From Pseudomonadota bacterium (GTDB lineage: Bacteria; Pseudomonadota; Alphaproteobacteria; Azospirillales; Azospirillaceae): a DNA stretch of 19,380 nt. The DNA lies in NCBI GenBank assembly GCA_023412175.1, contig JAEYOB010000770.1, forward strand, positions 1-19,380. Reading direction: 5' to 3'. The position numbers and the translations under genes were made by a program. Below the pieces are notes generated by a model. It made no database searches. It saw nothing but the letters and a program-made list of their open reading frames with translations, and was not told the origin of the DNA. Shown piece after piece: positions 7,936 to 14,456 of the stretch (position 1 is the first letter of the stretch; the number at the start of each line of letters is the position of its first letter).

Positions 7936-9982
7936 GATCGTCCGCACGCTCGGCCGCGATGTCCTGACCTCGGCTCCGGACGCGGCGCTCACCCGGGAAT
8001 GGTTGGTGTCCAACGGGCTCGGCGGCTACGCCTCCGCCTCGGTCAGCGGCGCCGTCACCCGGCGCTACCACGGCCTGCTGATCGCCGCCCTGCCGGCGCC
8101 GCTCGGGCGCGTGGTGATGCTCAGCCAGCTCAACGACGTGGTTATTATGCCGGACGGTACGGAACGCCGGCTGACCAGCCACGACCCCGGCCATGATACG
8201 GCGGGCGGACGGGGCCACGTCACCGAGTTCCGGCTGGAGATGGGCCTGCCGGCCTGGCGCTACGAGGTGGACGGCATCGTCATCGAGAAGCAGGTGGTGA
8301 TGCCGCACCGGCAGAACATCGTGCACGTCAACTACCGCGTGTTGAAGGCGCCTGGGCCGGTGAGGCTGCGTCTCCGGCCGGTGCTGGCGTTCCGCACGCT
8401 GGAGGAGTCCGTGGACCGGCCGCTGGCCCGCGACTACCGTCTCATTGCCAGCGGCCACCATTACGAGGTGTGGGCCGGCCCCGACCTGCCGGTGCTGCGC
8501 ATGACCATCGAGGGCGCGCAGATGCCGCTGACGCTGGACGGCGGCGCCCGGCGCGACCTGTTCTATCCGGTTGAGGCGGAGCGCGGCTACGACTCCCGCG
8601 GCTCGCTGTGGACGCCGGGCTTCTTCAGCGGCCCGCTGCACCAAGGGCAGGCTATTACCTTCGCGGCGGCCACCGAATCCTGGCAACGCATCGAGGCGCT
8701 GCCGCCCGACGACGTGCTGAAATTCGAACGTGAGCGGCGGCGCCGGCTGGTACGCATGGCGCATCCCTCGTTGCGCGAGGGTGCGATGGCCGAACTGGTG
8801 CTGGCAGCGGACAGTTTCGTCTTCGTGCCTGCCGGGCGCGTGGTGGACCAGATGCGGGCGCGGGCCGAAGGCGACGAGGTTCGCACGGTGATCGCCGGCT
8901 ACCACTGGTTCACCGATTGGGGCCGCGACACCATGATCAGCCTGGAGGGGCTGACGTTGACCACCGGGCGGCACGGGGAGGCGGGATGGATTCTGCGCAC
9001 TTTTGCGCATTACATACGCCGCGGCCTGATCCCCAACATGTTCCCCGACGGCAAGGACGAGGGCCTGTACCACACCGCTGATGCGACGCTGTGGTTCTTC
9101 CACGCGCTGAACCGCTATGTGCGCGCCACCGGCGACCGCCACACCCTGCGCATCATCCTGCCCAAGCTGGTCGAGGTGATCGAGCACCACCGGCGCGGCA
9201 CCGACTACGGCATCCGCATGGACGAGGCCGATGGCCTGCTGCGCCAGGGCAAGGAGGGCTACCAGCTCACCTGGATGGACGCCAAGGTGGAGGACTGGGT
9301 GGTCACTCCGCGGCGCGGCAAGGCGGTGGAGATCAACGCGCTGTGGTACAACGCGCTGTGCCTCACCGCCGACTGGCTGGAGGAGGAGGAGGGCCGGCAG
9401 GCGGCCGAGCCTTACCGGACGCTGGCGGACAGGGCGTGGGCGTCCTTCAACAAGCGTTTCTGGAACGAGGGGCACGGCTGCCTCTACGACGTGATCGACG
9501 GTGAGCGCGGCGACGACGATGCGATCCGCCCCAACCAGATCTTCGCCGTCTCGCTTGACAAGCCGGTGCTCGACCGCAGCCGGTGGGACGCGGTGGTGAA
9601 CACCGTGCGCGACCGGCTGGTGACGCCGGTCGGTCTGCGCTCCCTTGCGCCGGGCCACCCGGATTACAAGCCCAAGTATTTCGGCGACCTGCGGGCGCGC
9701 GACGCGGCCTATCACCAGGGCACGGTGTGGGGCTGGCTGATCGGCCCGCTGGTGGACGCGTGGTTGAAGCTGCATCCGGATGATCGCGCAGGCGCGCGCA
9801 AGCTGCTGGAAGGCTATCTGCCGCACCTGAATGATGCCGGCATCGGCAGCATCAGCGAGATCTTCGACGCCGAGCCGCCCTTCACCCCACGCGGCTGCAT
9901 CGCCCAGGCATGGAGCGTTGCCGAGGTGGTCCGCTGCTGGGCCGCCACCGATCCTATGACCGGGACAAAAGCAGCGGAGTAG
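7928..9982 (+). CDS. amylo-alpha-1,6-glucosidase / archaeal-type glycogen debranching enzyme (GH133)
   Basis: A 684-aa protein built as the archaeal-type debranching enzyme: an N-terminal GDE_N beta domain (about 1-280, opening with REWLVSNGLGGYASASVSGAVTRRYHG-like residues around 23-47) and a C-terminal alpha/alpha-barrel GDE_C domain (about 310-670). Typical motifs are FTDWGRDTMISLEGL (Asp330 and Asp334), GLIPNMFPDG, YHTADATLWFF, GYQLTWMDAKV, VEINALWYNAL, RPNQIFAVSL and YHQGTVWGWLIGP. Such enzymes hydrolyse alpha-1,6 branch points of glycogen or limit dextrins in the cytosol. The start is the ATG at 7928, with AGGAG just upstream, overlapping the treZ stop by 8 bases, so the two are translationally coupled. 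Together they would act on glycogen-derived maltodextrin. No catalytic motif appears damaged, in contrast to the treZ partner. Confidence 0.93.
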   Translation: MPEIVRTLGRDVLTSAPDAALTREWLVSNGLGGYASASVSGAVTRRYHGLLIAALPAPLGRVVMLSQLNDVVIMPDGTERRLTSHDPGHDTAGGRGHVTEFRLEMGLPAWRYEVDGIVIEKQVVMPHRQNIVHVNYRVLKAPGPVRLRLRPVLAFRTLEESVDRPLARDYRLIASGHHYEVWAGPDLPVLRMTIEGAQMPLTLDGGARRDLFYPVEAERGYDSRGSLWTPGFFSGPLHQGQAITFAAATESWQRIEALPPDDVLKFERERRRRLVRMAHPSLREGAMAELVLAADSFVFVPAGRVVDQMRARAEGDEVRTVIAGYHWFTDWGRDTMISLEGLTLTTGRHGEAGWILRTFAHYIRRGLIPNMFPDGKDEGLYHTADATLWFFHALNRYVRATGDRHTLRIILPKLVEVIEHHRRGTDYGIRMDEADGLLRQGKEGYQLTWMDAKVEDWVVTPRRGKAVEINALWYNALCLTADWLEEEEGRQAAEPYRTLADRAWASFNKRFWNEGHGCLYDVIDGERGDDDAIRPNQIFAVSLDKPVLDRSRWDAVVNTVRDRLVTPVGLRSLAPGHPDYKPKYFGDLRARDAAYHQGTVWGWLIGPLVDAWLKLHPDDRAGARKLLEGYLPHLNDAGIGSISEIFDAEPPFTPRGCIAQAWSVAEVVRCWAATDPMTGTKAAE

Positions 9983-9986
9983 GGGC

Positions 9987-10076
9987 AGGCACTTCACACT
10001 GCGTTGCCTACACCTCTCGATAGGTGGATGTGCCTTTGGTCTGGGCTCCTGTCAATAGGGCTAGGTAGAAGTGCCT
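9987..10076. ncRNA. possible branched structured RNA in the gap after the debranching enzyme
   Basis: Hand folding shows a perfect 9-bp closing stem, AGGCACTTC (9987-9995) with GAAGTGCCT (10068-10076). It encloses two hairpins: CACCT/AGGTG (10011-10015 with 10022-10026, loop CTCGAT) and a stem with one bulged T, GC-T-CCT with AGG-GC (10045-10050 with 10057-10061, loop GTCAAT). A second copy of GTGCCT at 10030-10035 could pair with the same left arm (9987-9992), giving two exclusive folds. The stretch is less GC-rich than its neighbours. It may be a leader element of the following membrane-protein gene, an independent RNA, or the tail of the treZ message. It matches no RNA family I can name, and chance is not excluded. 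Confidence 0.3.
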
Positions 10077-10144
10077 CGGTGCAAGTCGATGGAAAAGGTT
10101 TATATTCGATTACCAGCGCTCCGTATTTCCGGGGCGGATGGCCC

Positions 10145-10150
10145 AGGAGG
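10145..10150 (+). promoter_or_regulatory. ribosome binding site AGGAGG deciding the start at 10156
   Basis: AGGAGG lies 5 bases before the ATG at 10156. An in-frame ATG at 10138 lies upstream of this site and has no comparable sequence, so the shorter product is preferred. Confidence 0.75.
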
Positions 10151-10155
10151 TGCCC

Positions 10156-10488
10156 ATGCAGGATGTCTTCCGGATGTCTTGCGAGCCGCGCCCGGCGCGG
10201 CGTCCGACGACGAGTGGCGGATCCCGCCGTTTCGCCTATGTGGTGCCGACACTTGCCGCCACGGTATCCACCGCGCTGATCCTGCACCTTCTGGTTGAGC
10301 TTGCCTCGCGGCTGGATGCGGGGGATCCGGCCGGCGCAGTTTCGGTGATGCTGGGCGCGGCGGCGGTCCTGGTGACACTGATGCCCTTTGCCATGCTGTT
10401 CGCGTTGCGTGCCCGGCGGGCGTGGCTCGCCGCGATGACGCCGGACGCTCGGCCCGGTGGTCCGGCGCTCGCGTCGGGGCCCCGCTGA
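10156..10488 (+). CDS. small two-helix membrane protein, unknown function
   Basis: A 110-aa protein that I do not recognise. A basic, Arg/Pro-rich N-terminus (about 1-25) is followed by two hydrophobic segments, about 27-50 (FAYVVPTLAATVSTAL onwards) and 61-85 (AVSVMLGAAAVLVTLMPF onwards), separated by a short acidic loop (RLDAGDPAG). A positively charged stretch (RARRAW) and a Pro/Gly-rich tail follow. This suggests an inner-membrane protein with both ends in the cytosol by the positive-inside rule. The start is fixed by AGGAGG five bases upstream. It stands alone: the debranching enzyme ends 173 bases before it and the next gene has its own promoter-like sequence. No function can be given. 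Confidence 0.65.
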   Translation: MQDVFRMSCEPRPARRPTTSGGSRRFAYVVPTLAATVSTALILHLLVELASRLDAGDPAGAVSVMLGAAAVLVTLMPFAMLFALRARRAWLAAMTPDARPGGPALASGPR

Positions 10489-10524
10489 TCTCCGGTAACC
10501 GGTCTTTCCTCCCTGATCTTTCGG

Positions 10525-10553
10525 TTGCGCAGGCCGGCGCGTCTGCGCATAAA
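10525..10553 (+). promoter_or_regulatory. sigma-70-like promoter before the small beta-rich protein gene
   Basis: TTGCGC (10525-10530) and CATAAA (10548-10553) are separated by 17 bases and lie about 35 bases before the ATG at 10589. A GCGCAG/CTGCGC inverted repeat (10527-10532 and 10543-10548) fills the spacer, so a regulator could bind there. Prediction by eye only. Confidence 0.4.
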
Positions 10554-10588
10554 CTCGGGCGCACTGTTTTCCGGGGGGATGCGCGCCG

Positions 10589-10948
10589 ATGGGTATGTTC
10601 GATTTCCTTAAGACCTTCGTCAGGGAGCCGAAGAAGCCCGTGAAGGCACCTGTCCGCAAGGTTGCGGGAGGCAGCAGCATCTCGTTCGATGGCAGGAGCT
10701 TTCCGCTGGCGGCTATCACCACCAAGGGTTTCGCCACGTCGAGCTTCGACGGTTCGCTGGTTGCCGGTCAGAACGCCCGGATCACCGTGGCCGTGGACGA
10801 CCCCTACGGTCGTTTCAGCTTCACCACCAACGTGGTGATCAGCGAGGCCGACAACAGGAAATGCGTCGGCGCCTGGATGATGCTCGCCCCTGATCTGGAG
10901 GCGGTCATCCGCAAGTACGGTCAGAACAAGAAGGCCGCGGGAAAATAA
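10589..10948 (+). CDS. small PilZ-like or unknown beta-rich protein (119 aa)
   Basis: A basic N-terminal tail (about 1-28, rich in Lys, Arg and Pro) precedes a compact run of predicted strands (about 30-95) and a C-terminal helix (about 98-112, LAPDLEAVIRKYGQNKK). The layout recalls small alphaproteobacterial PilZ-fold proteins, which often end in such a helix. The canonical c-di-GMP motifs are absent: there is no RxxxR, and the DxSxxG site is not recognisable (nearest text is ATSSFDGS). If it is PilZ-like, it probably does not bind c-di-GMP. The start ATG follows a G-rich stretch (GGGGGGAT) by about 8 bases. A GC-rich hairpin follows the stop and separates it from the convergent deacetylase gene. 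The gene looks real by codon use; the fold is tentative. Confidence 0.6.
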   Translation: MGMFDFLKTFVREPKKPVKAPVRKVAGGSSISFDGRSFPLAAITTKGFATSSFDGSLVAGQNARITVAVDDPYGRFSFTTNVVISEADNRKCVGAWMMLAPDLEAVIRKYGQNKKAAGK

Positions 10949-10951
10949 TAG

Positions 10952-10980
10952 CCTCCTCCCCGTCTTGGCCGGGAGGGGGG
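10952..10980. terminator. GC-rich hairpin between convergent genes
   Basis: An 11-position stem (10952-10962 with 10970-10980) with one C:A mismatch, some G:T pairs and loop TCTTGGC starts 4 bases after the stop at 10948 and ends next to the stop of the opposing deacetylase gene. There is no T-run on either side, so it may be a weak or Rho-assisted bidirectional terminator. Confidence 0.4.
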
Positions 10981-12321
10981 TCACTGCGGCGGATTGCCGA
11001 TCGGGGCTCGGGCGCTGACCACCGGCTCGGCGGCATTCACCATCTGCGGTGCCGCCAGTTCGCGCATGCTGGCGATCCACTCCGACAGGGTTACGAACTC
11101 GCAGCCCTTGGCGCGCAGCGTCGCGATGATGCGCGGCAGCGCGTTGGCCGTCGACATGTATGTGGAGTGAAGCAGGATCACGCTGCCGGTGCCGGCGTCG
11201 GTCTGCACGTGCTGGACGATCTTGTCCGGGTCGCGCACCTTCCAGTCGCGGGTGTCAACGCTCCACAGCACCGGGCTCATACCCTCCTTGCGGGAGTTCG
11301 CCAGCAATTCCAGCGTGTAGCGCCCGTAGGGTGGGCGGAACAGCACCGGATTGGCGCCGAAGCTGCGCAGGATGCGGTTGGTCTCGGCCATCTCGAAGCG
11401 CTGGACCTCCGGCGGCACGGCGCGCAGGTCGCTGTGTGTGAAGCTGTGGTTGCCGACCTCGTGGCCGGCGGCGACGAAGTCGCGAATCAGGTCGCCGTGT
11501 TTGACCGCCGCGTTGCCCACCGGGAAGTAGGTGGCACGGATCTTCTCCTGGTTCAGGATCTCCAGGATCTTCCGGGTCACCGTGCGGTGCGGGCCGTCGT
11601 CGAAGGTCAGCGCGCACAGATTCCAGCCCCGCTTGGTGAGCACGGACGGCATAATGTCCAGGTCGGTGTCCGGGATCACCGACCCGAGACGGCCGCGCCG
11701 GCGCGCGCGCTTTTCGATTGTTGCCAGCGTCGAGGCGTCGTCGTCGTTGTAGAAGACGATCCCTTCCATGGGGTTGGACGTAGTCGCCGAGGGTTCCGGT
11801 TCGGACGGCGCCGGTGGGGCGCTCAGCGCGACAGGGATCACGGCGGGGGCTGGTGTCTTCGGGACCGCCGCCACCTCGGTCCGCGTGCCGCCTGGAGAGG
11901 GCCGGGACGGCGGGGAGGGCGGTGCAGCCGATACCGCAGCCGGGGTTGGAGCGCTCTTCTCCGCCAGTGCGCAAGCCATGCCGGCATTGACGATGCGACG
12001 GCACAGCGCGGTGGCGTCACCCCTGCCGGTCATGGTGGCGCGCAACACCACGTTGTCGCTCTGCTGCCGCGTGTCGAGCGGCACCACGGAGGGCCTCAGC
12101 CCGCGCGCGATGTCCGGGCCGCGGCGCTGAAACTGCTGCCATGCCCACCAAGCCTCGCTTTCCTTCTGGAACTGGCCGAGTTCGAGGACGGTGCCCCCCT
12201 TCGCTGCCGGGCTTGCTGCGAGGGCCGGGGCTGCAACGCACAACGACAAGGCGACTCCGACCAGCGCCGACGCAAGATGGAGGCCGGTGCAGGTGGACTG
12301 AAACGAAGGCAGGAGCGGCAA
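10981..12321 (-). CDS. secreted polysaccharide deacetylase with N-terminal SPOR-like domain
   Basis: A 446-aa exported protein. The signal peptide (hydrophobic 14-36, cleavage likely after APALA near 36) is followed by a SPOR-like domain (about 43-121: VLELGQFQKESEAW, then ALCRRIVNAGMACALA). A Pro/Ala/Ser-rich linker (about 122-185) leads to a NodB deacetylase domain (about 232-420). Catalytic and zinc residues are visible: TFDDGP (Asp241, Asp242), His292 and His296 in NHSFTHSDL, RPPYG (329-333) and His385. NodB domains remove acetyl or similar groups from sugars; SPOR domains bind denuded peptidoglycan, so a periplasmic cell-wall or exopolysaccharide substrate is likely but not proven. No ATG is available; the start is a TTG at 12321 after an in-frame stop, without a strong ribosome site. 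Confidence 0.9.
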   Translation of the reverse strand: MPLLPSFQSTCTGLHLASALVGVALSLCVAAPALAASPAAKGGTVLELGQFQKESEAWWAWQQFQRRGPDIARGLRPSVVPLDTRQQSDNVVLRATMTGRGDATALCRRIVNAGMACALAEKSAPTPAAVSAAPPSPPSRPSPGGTRTEVAAVPKTPAPAVIPVALSAPPAPSEPEPSATTSNPMEGIVFYNDDDASTLATIEKRARRRGRLGSVIPDTDLDIMPSVLTKRGWNLCALTFDDGPHRTVTRKILEILNQEKIRATYFPVGNAAVKHGDLIRDFVAAGHEVGNHSFTHSDLRAVPPEVQRFEMAETNRILRSFGANPVLFRPPYGRYTLELLANSRKEGMSPVLWSVDTRDWKVRDPDKIVQHVQTDAGTGSVILLHSTYMSTANALPRIIATLRAKGCEFVTLSEWIASMRELAAPQMVNAAEPVVSARAPIGNPPQ

Positions 12322-12369
12322 AGCAGTGGATCCCGTCTATGGCCTGCAACGCCCTGCAGGACCGTTCGT

Positions 12370-12398
12370 GGGATACCATCACTTTATGAATAATTCAA
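12370..12398 (-). promoter_or_regulatory. possible promoter for the deacetylase gene
   Basis: On the minus strand TTGAAT (12398-12393) and TATCCC (12375-12370) are 17 bases apart, about 50 bases before the TTG start at 12321, in an AT-richer patch of the gap. The -10 match is poor. Confidence 0.3.
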
Positions 12399-12424
12399 AG
12401 GACAAGGCACCAAAGGGTTACCCC

Positions 12425-13555
12425 TCAGTCGCTTTCCCCGGTCGAGTTGCACGCAAGATACGGTCGGTAGAGCGCATCCGCTTGCAAAATGTGCTCCCGC
12501 AACCAGCGGCTCAGGAAGTCCAGGACCTCATCGCCCAGACCGGGTTGGCCGCCCTCCACCACGCGGCGGCGGATCGTCAGCACCTGCCCGGTCAGGGCGG
12601 CGTGCGTGCGCTTGTGGCTGGTCAGCGCCGGATAGCCGGCGCGCTCCATGTATTCCTCTTCCTTTTCAAAGTGGAAGACCGTGTAATCGACCAGTTCGTC
12701 CAGGACCGCTTCCAGGTTGATGCGGTCCTGCCGGCTTTCCGCCCCGGCGAGCTGGTTGATCAGGTCGATCAGCACGCGATGGTCGTTGTCGAGATCCTCG
12801 ACGCCGACGCTCATGCCGTCGTTCCACTCGATGATAGTGACGGAGGCCCGCATCCCCATCGCCGTCAGGAACGCTTCGACGACTGCCGGATCGAATTCGG
12901 TTCCGGCTCGGTGGCGCACGTAGGCGATGGCGTCCGCCTGCGCCCACGCGTCCTTGTAGCAGCGGCGGTGCGTCAGTGCGTCGAACACGTCGGCCACCGC
13001 GACGATGCGGGCCGACAGCGGGATCGCCTCGCCCTTCAGGCCGGACGGGTAACCGGTGCCGTCGAACTTCTCGTGGTGGTAGCCGGCGATCTCCGCCCCC
13101 ATGGCGAGATAGCCGCCGACCTCCGACAGGCGCGCCGCGCGCTCCAGAATGGTGCGGCCGTTCTGGCTGTGCTTCTGCATCAGCGCCCGCTCTTCCGGCA
13201 TGAGGCGGCCGGGCTTCTGGAGGACCCCGTCGGGGATGGTCACCTTGCCGACATCGTGCAGCATGCTGGCGACGCGCAGCAGCTCGCGATAGTGACCGTC
13301 GATGCGGTCGCGGTAGGGGCCGGCCTGCTGGAGTGCACGGGCGATCTCATCGGTCAGCCGCGAAACGCGCAGGATGTGCTGCGAGGCGTAGGGGTCCTTG
13401 TGCTCGGCCAGCGTGGCAAGCGCCACCACGCTGGCCTTGTGCACGCGGCGGAAACGCACTTCCGCCAGCACCGTGGTGCTTTTCGCCGCCGGTAGAGGGG
13501 CGCGTCGCCTGATCCGAAAGCGCCGGTCCGTCACGCCAGCCTCGGTCAACCCCAT
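12425..13555 (-). CDS. HD-GYP phosphodiesterase domain fused to a C-terminal hemerythrin domain
   Basis: A 376-aa cytosolic protein. The HD-GYP domain spans about 38-225, with His100-Asp101 in MLHDVGK, His160-His161 in HHEKFDGTGYP (GYP at 168-170), and ARIVAVADVFDALTHRR. This is the signature of c-di-GMP phosphodiesterases. A bacteriohemerythrin domain follows (about 242-368) with all seven di-iron ligands: His259, His295, Glu299, His314, His318, His355 and Asp360. The likely role is breakdown of c-di-GMP under control of oxygen or redox state at the second di-iron site; this is inference from the two domains. The start ATG has AGAAGG just upstream. It precedes the deacetylase gene on the same strand, and the small gene at 13655-13858 lies upstream. 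No receiver or membrane segment is present. Confidence 0.94.
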   Translation of the reverse strand: MGLTEAGVTDRRFRIRRRAPLPAAKSTTVLAEVRFRRVHKASVVALATLAEHKDPYASQHILRVSRLTDEIARALQQAGPYRDRIDGHYRELLRVASMLHDVGKVTIPDGVLQKPGRLMPEERALMQKHSQNGRTILERAARLSEVGGYLAMGAEIAGYHHEKFDGTGYPSGLKGEAIPLSARIVAVADVFDALTHRRCYKDAWAQADAIAYVRHRAGTEFDPAVVEAFLTAMGMRASVTIIEWNDGMSVGVEDLDNDHRVLIDLINQLAGAESRQDRINLEAVLDELVDYTVFHFEKEEEYMERAGYPALTSHKRTHAALTGQVLTIRRRVVEGGQPGLGDEVLDFLSRWLREHILQADALYRPYLACNSTGESD

Positions 13556-13602
13556 CGAGCCTTCTCCGCAACGACACGCGCCATGTCAACGTGCACGAAT
13601 AC

Positions 13603-13617
13603 TGCCGCGTTGCGGCA
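13603..13617. terminator. short perfect hairpin between two minus-strand genes
   Basis: TGCCGC-GTT-GCGGCA forms a perfect 6-bp stem with a 3-base loop, 38 bases past the stop of the 67-aa gene on the minus strand and 48 bases before the HD-GYP start. There is no T-run, so it may only attenuate transcription. Confidence 0.3.
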
Positions 13618-13654
13618 TGGCTTTCAAGGCCCTTCGATGTATAAGGTTTTTGGG

Positions 13655-13858
13655 CTACACACGCTGGTAGAGGGTCGTGTCGGCCAACGCCGACAAGCCG
13701 ATAATGAGTTCCTCCGCACTCTCGTCCTCCACGCGCAGGCGGGCGTGCGGCGGCAACCCTGTGCGCTGATCGAAGGCGATGACGATCAGCACGCGGTGTG
13801 GTTGTCCGGTTCGGATGAAGCGGTCGCCGATTTCGATCACTTTCTGCCGCCAGGCCAT
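13655..13858 (-). CDS. small conserved-looking protein of unknown function (67 aa)
   Basis: I do not recognise a named family. The start ATG is preceded by AGGAAGGA, a strong ribosome site, and codon use matches the neighbours, so the gene is probably real. The product opens with a helix (MAWRQKVIEIGDRF), then alternating strands (PHRVLIVIAF, HARLRVEDES, EELIIGLSALAD). It has no signal peptide or membrane segment. The pattern suggests a small beta-barrel or alpha/beta protein. It is divergent from the DUF2934 gene across a 173-base gap that carries a strong inverted repeat and a general-stress-type promoter pointing the other way. It may share a transcript with the HD-GYP gene 99 bases downstream, though a hairpin lies between them. 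Confidence 0.6.
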   Translation of the reverse strand: MAWRQKVIEIGDRFIRTGQPHRVLIVIAFDQRTGLPPHARLRVEDESAEELIIGLSALADTTLYQRV

Positions 13859-13880
13859 GGTCCTTCCTCTCAGACGGCGG

Positions 13881-13912
13881 GCGCCCCCAGGAATTTGGAC
13901 GGGCGGGGGCGC
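13881..13912. repeat. 8-bp perfect inverted repeat in a divergent promoter region
   Basis: GCGCCCCC (13881-13888) and GGGGGCGC (13905-13912) flank a 16-base spacer. The repeat sits just upstream of the ribosome site of the minus-strand 67-aa gene, so it could be a leader hairpin or an operator. Confidence 0.45.
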
Positions 13913-13936
13913 ACGGCAAGCGGGTTTCTCAATCGC

Positions 13937-13962
13937 GGAACCAAGGGCTGCGCTGAACGGTT
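13937..13962 (+). promoter_or_regulatory. EcfG-type general stress promoter before the DUF2934 gene
   Basis: GGAAC (13937-13941), 17 bases, then GGTT (13959-13962) closely fits the alphaproteobacterial general-stress sigma factor consensus (GGAAC, 16-17 bases, CGTT), with one mismatch at the first base of the -10 element. It points toward the DUF2934 and HPF/cold-shock genes, with a leader of about 60 bases. Confidence 0.5.
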
Positions 13963-14031
13963 AAGAAGCCGCAGCCCCCATCGAACACCCAATCGAACAT
14001 CTGCCTGTTGCCGAGGAGGAAAGCACCCGGA

Positions 14032-14433
14032 ATGGCCGAGGATTTGGAAGAACGCATCCGCCGGCGCGCCCACCAGATCTGGGAGCGCGAGGGCCGCCCG
14101 GAGGGGCGCCACCAAGACCATTGGGCGCTCGCCAAGGAAGAGATCGCAATTGAGGACAACTACGCCGGGACCCTGATGCCCAACCCTTCCGGTGGTTCGG
14201 ACGACACCGCCGCACGCACCGAGCCGGTCGAACCCGTGCTGAGCATGGCGAACCAGGGCGAGATGCCCGGCGTCGCCGATCAGGGCGAGGAGTTCCGGAT
14301 CCCCGGCCACGGCGACCGCTCGTCCTGGCCGGAAACCGATGCTGATCGTGGCCGCGACCTCGGCGCCACCGGCAAGGCCCCGGCTCCCGGCGCGCGGGGG
14401 CGCCGGACGCGGCGCAACAAGGTCGCCGGCTGA
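14032..14433 (+). CDS. DUF2934 domain protein
   Basis: A 133-aa hydrophilic protein. Residues about 4-40 match the DUF2934 pattern: a helix with RIRRRAHQIWEREGRPEGRH, then DHWALAKEEI. DUF2934 proteins are small, of unknown function, and common near stress genes in alphaproteobacteria. The remaining 90 residues are low-complexity, rich in Gly, Pro, Asp and Arg, end in a basic patch (RGRRTRRNK), and are probably disordered. I chose the ATG at 14032 because it starts the domain cleanly; an upstream TTG (14008) has no support. GAGGAGG lies about 13 bases before the ATG, a rather long spacing. It is followed 23 bases later by the HPF/cold-shock gene, and both lie behind the GGAAC-type promoter, so a stress role is inferred. 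Confidence 0.85.
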   Translation: MAEDLEERIRRRAHQIWEREGRPEGRHQDHWALAKEEIAIEDNYAGTLMPNPSGGSDDTAARTEPVEPVLSMANQGEMPGVADQGEEFRIPGHGDRSSWPETDADRGRDLGATGKAPAPGARGRRTRRNKVAG

Positions 14434-14456
14434 ACGCGCGTCAAAAAGGGACAGCC

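Noticed and set aside
7724..9997. 757-codon open frame antisense to the debranching enzyme
   Set aside because: The sense strand encodes a complete enzyme; the antisense translation shows no recognisable domain.
13584..13589. Perfect TTGACA on the minus strand before the HD-GYP gene
   Set aside because: A -10 element at proper spacing would fall on the ribosome site, and no such sequence is seen.
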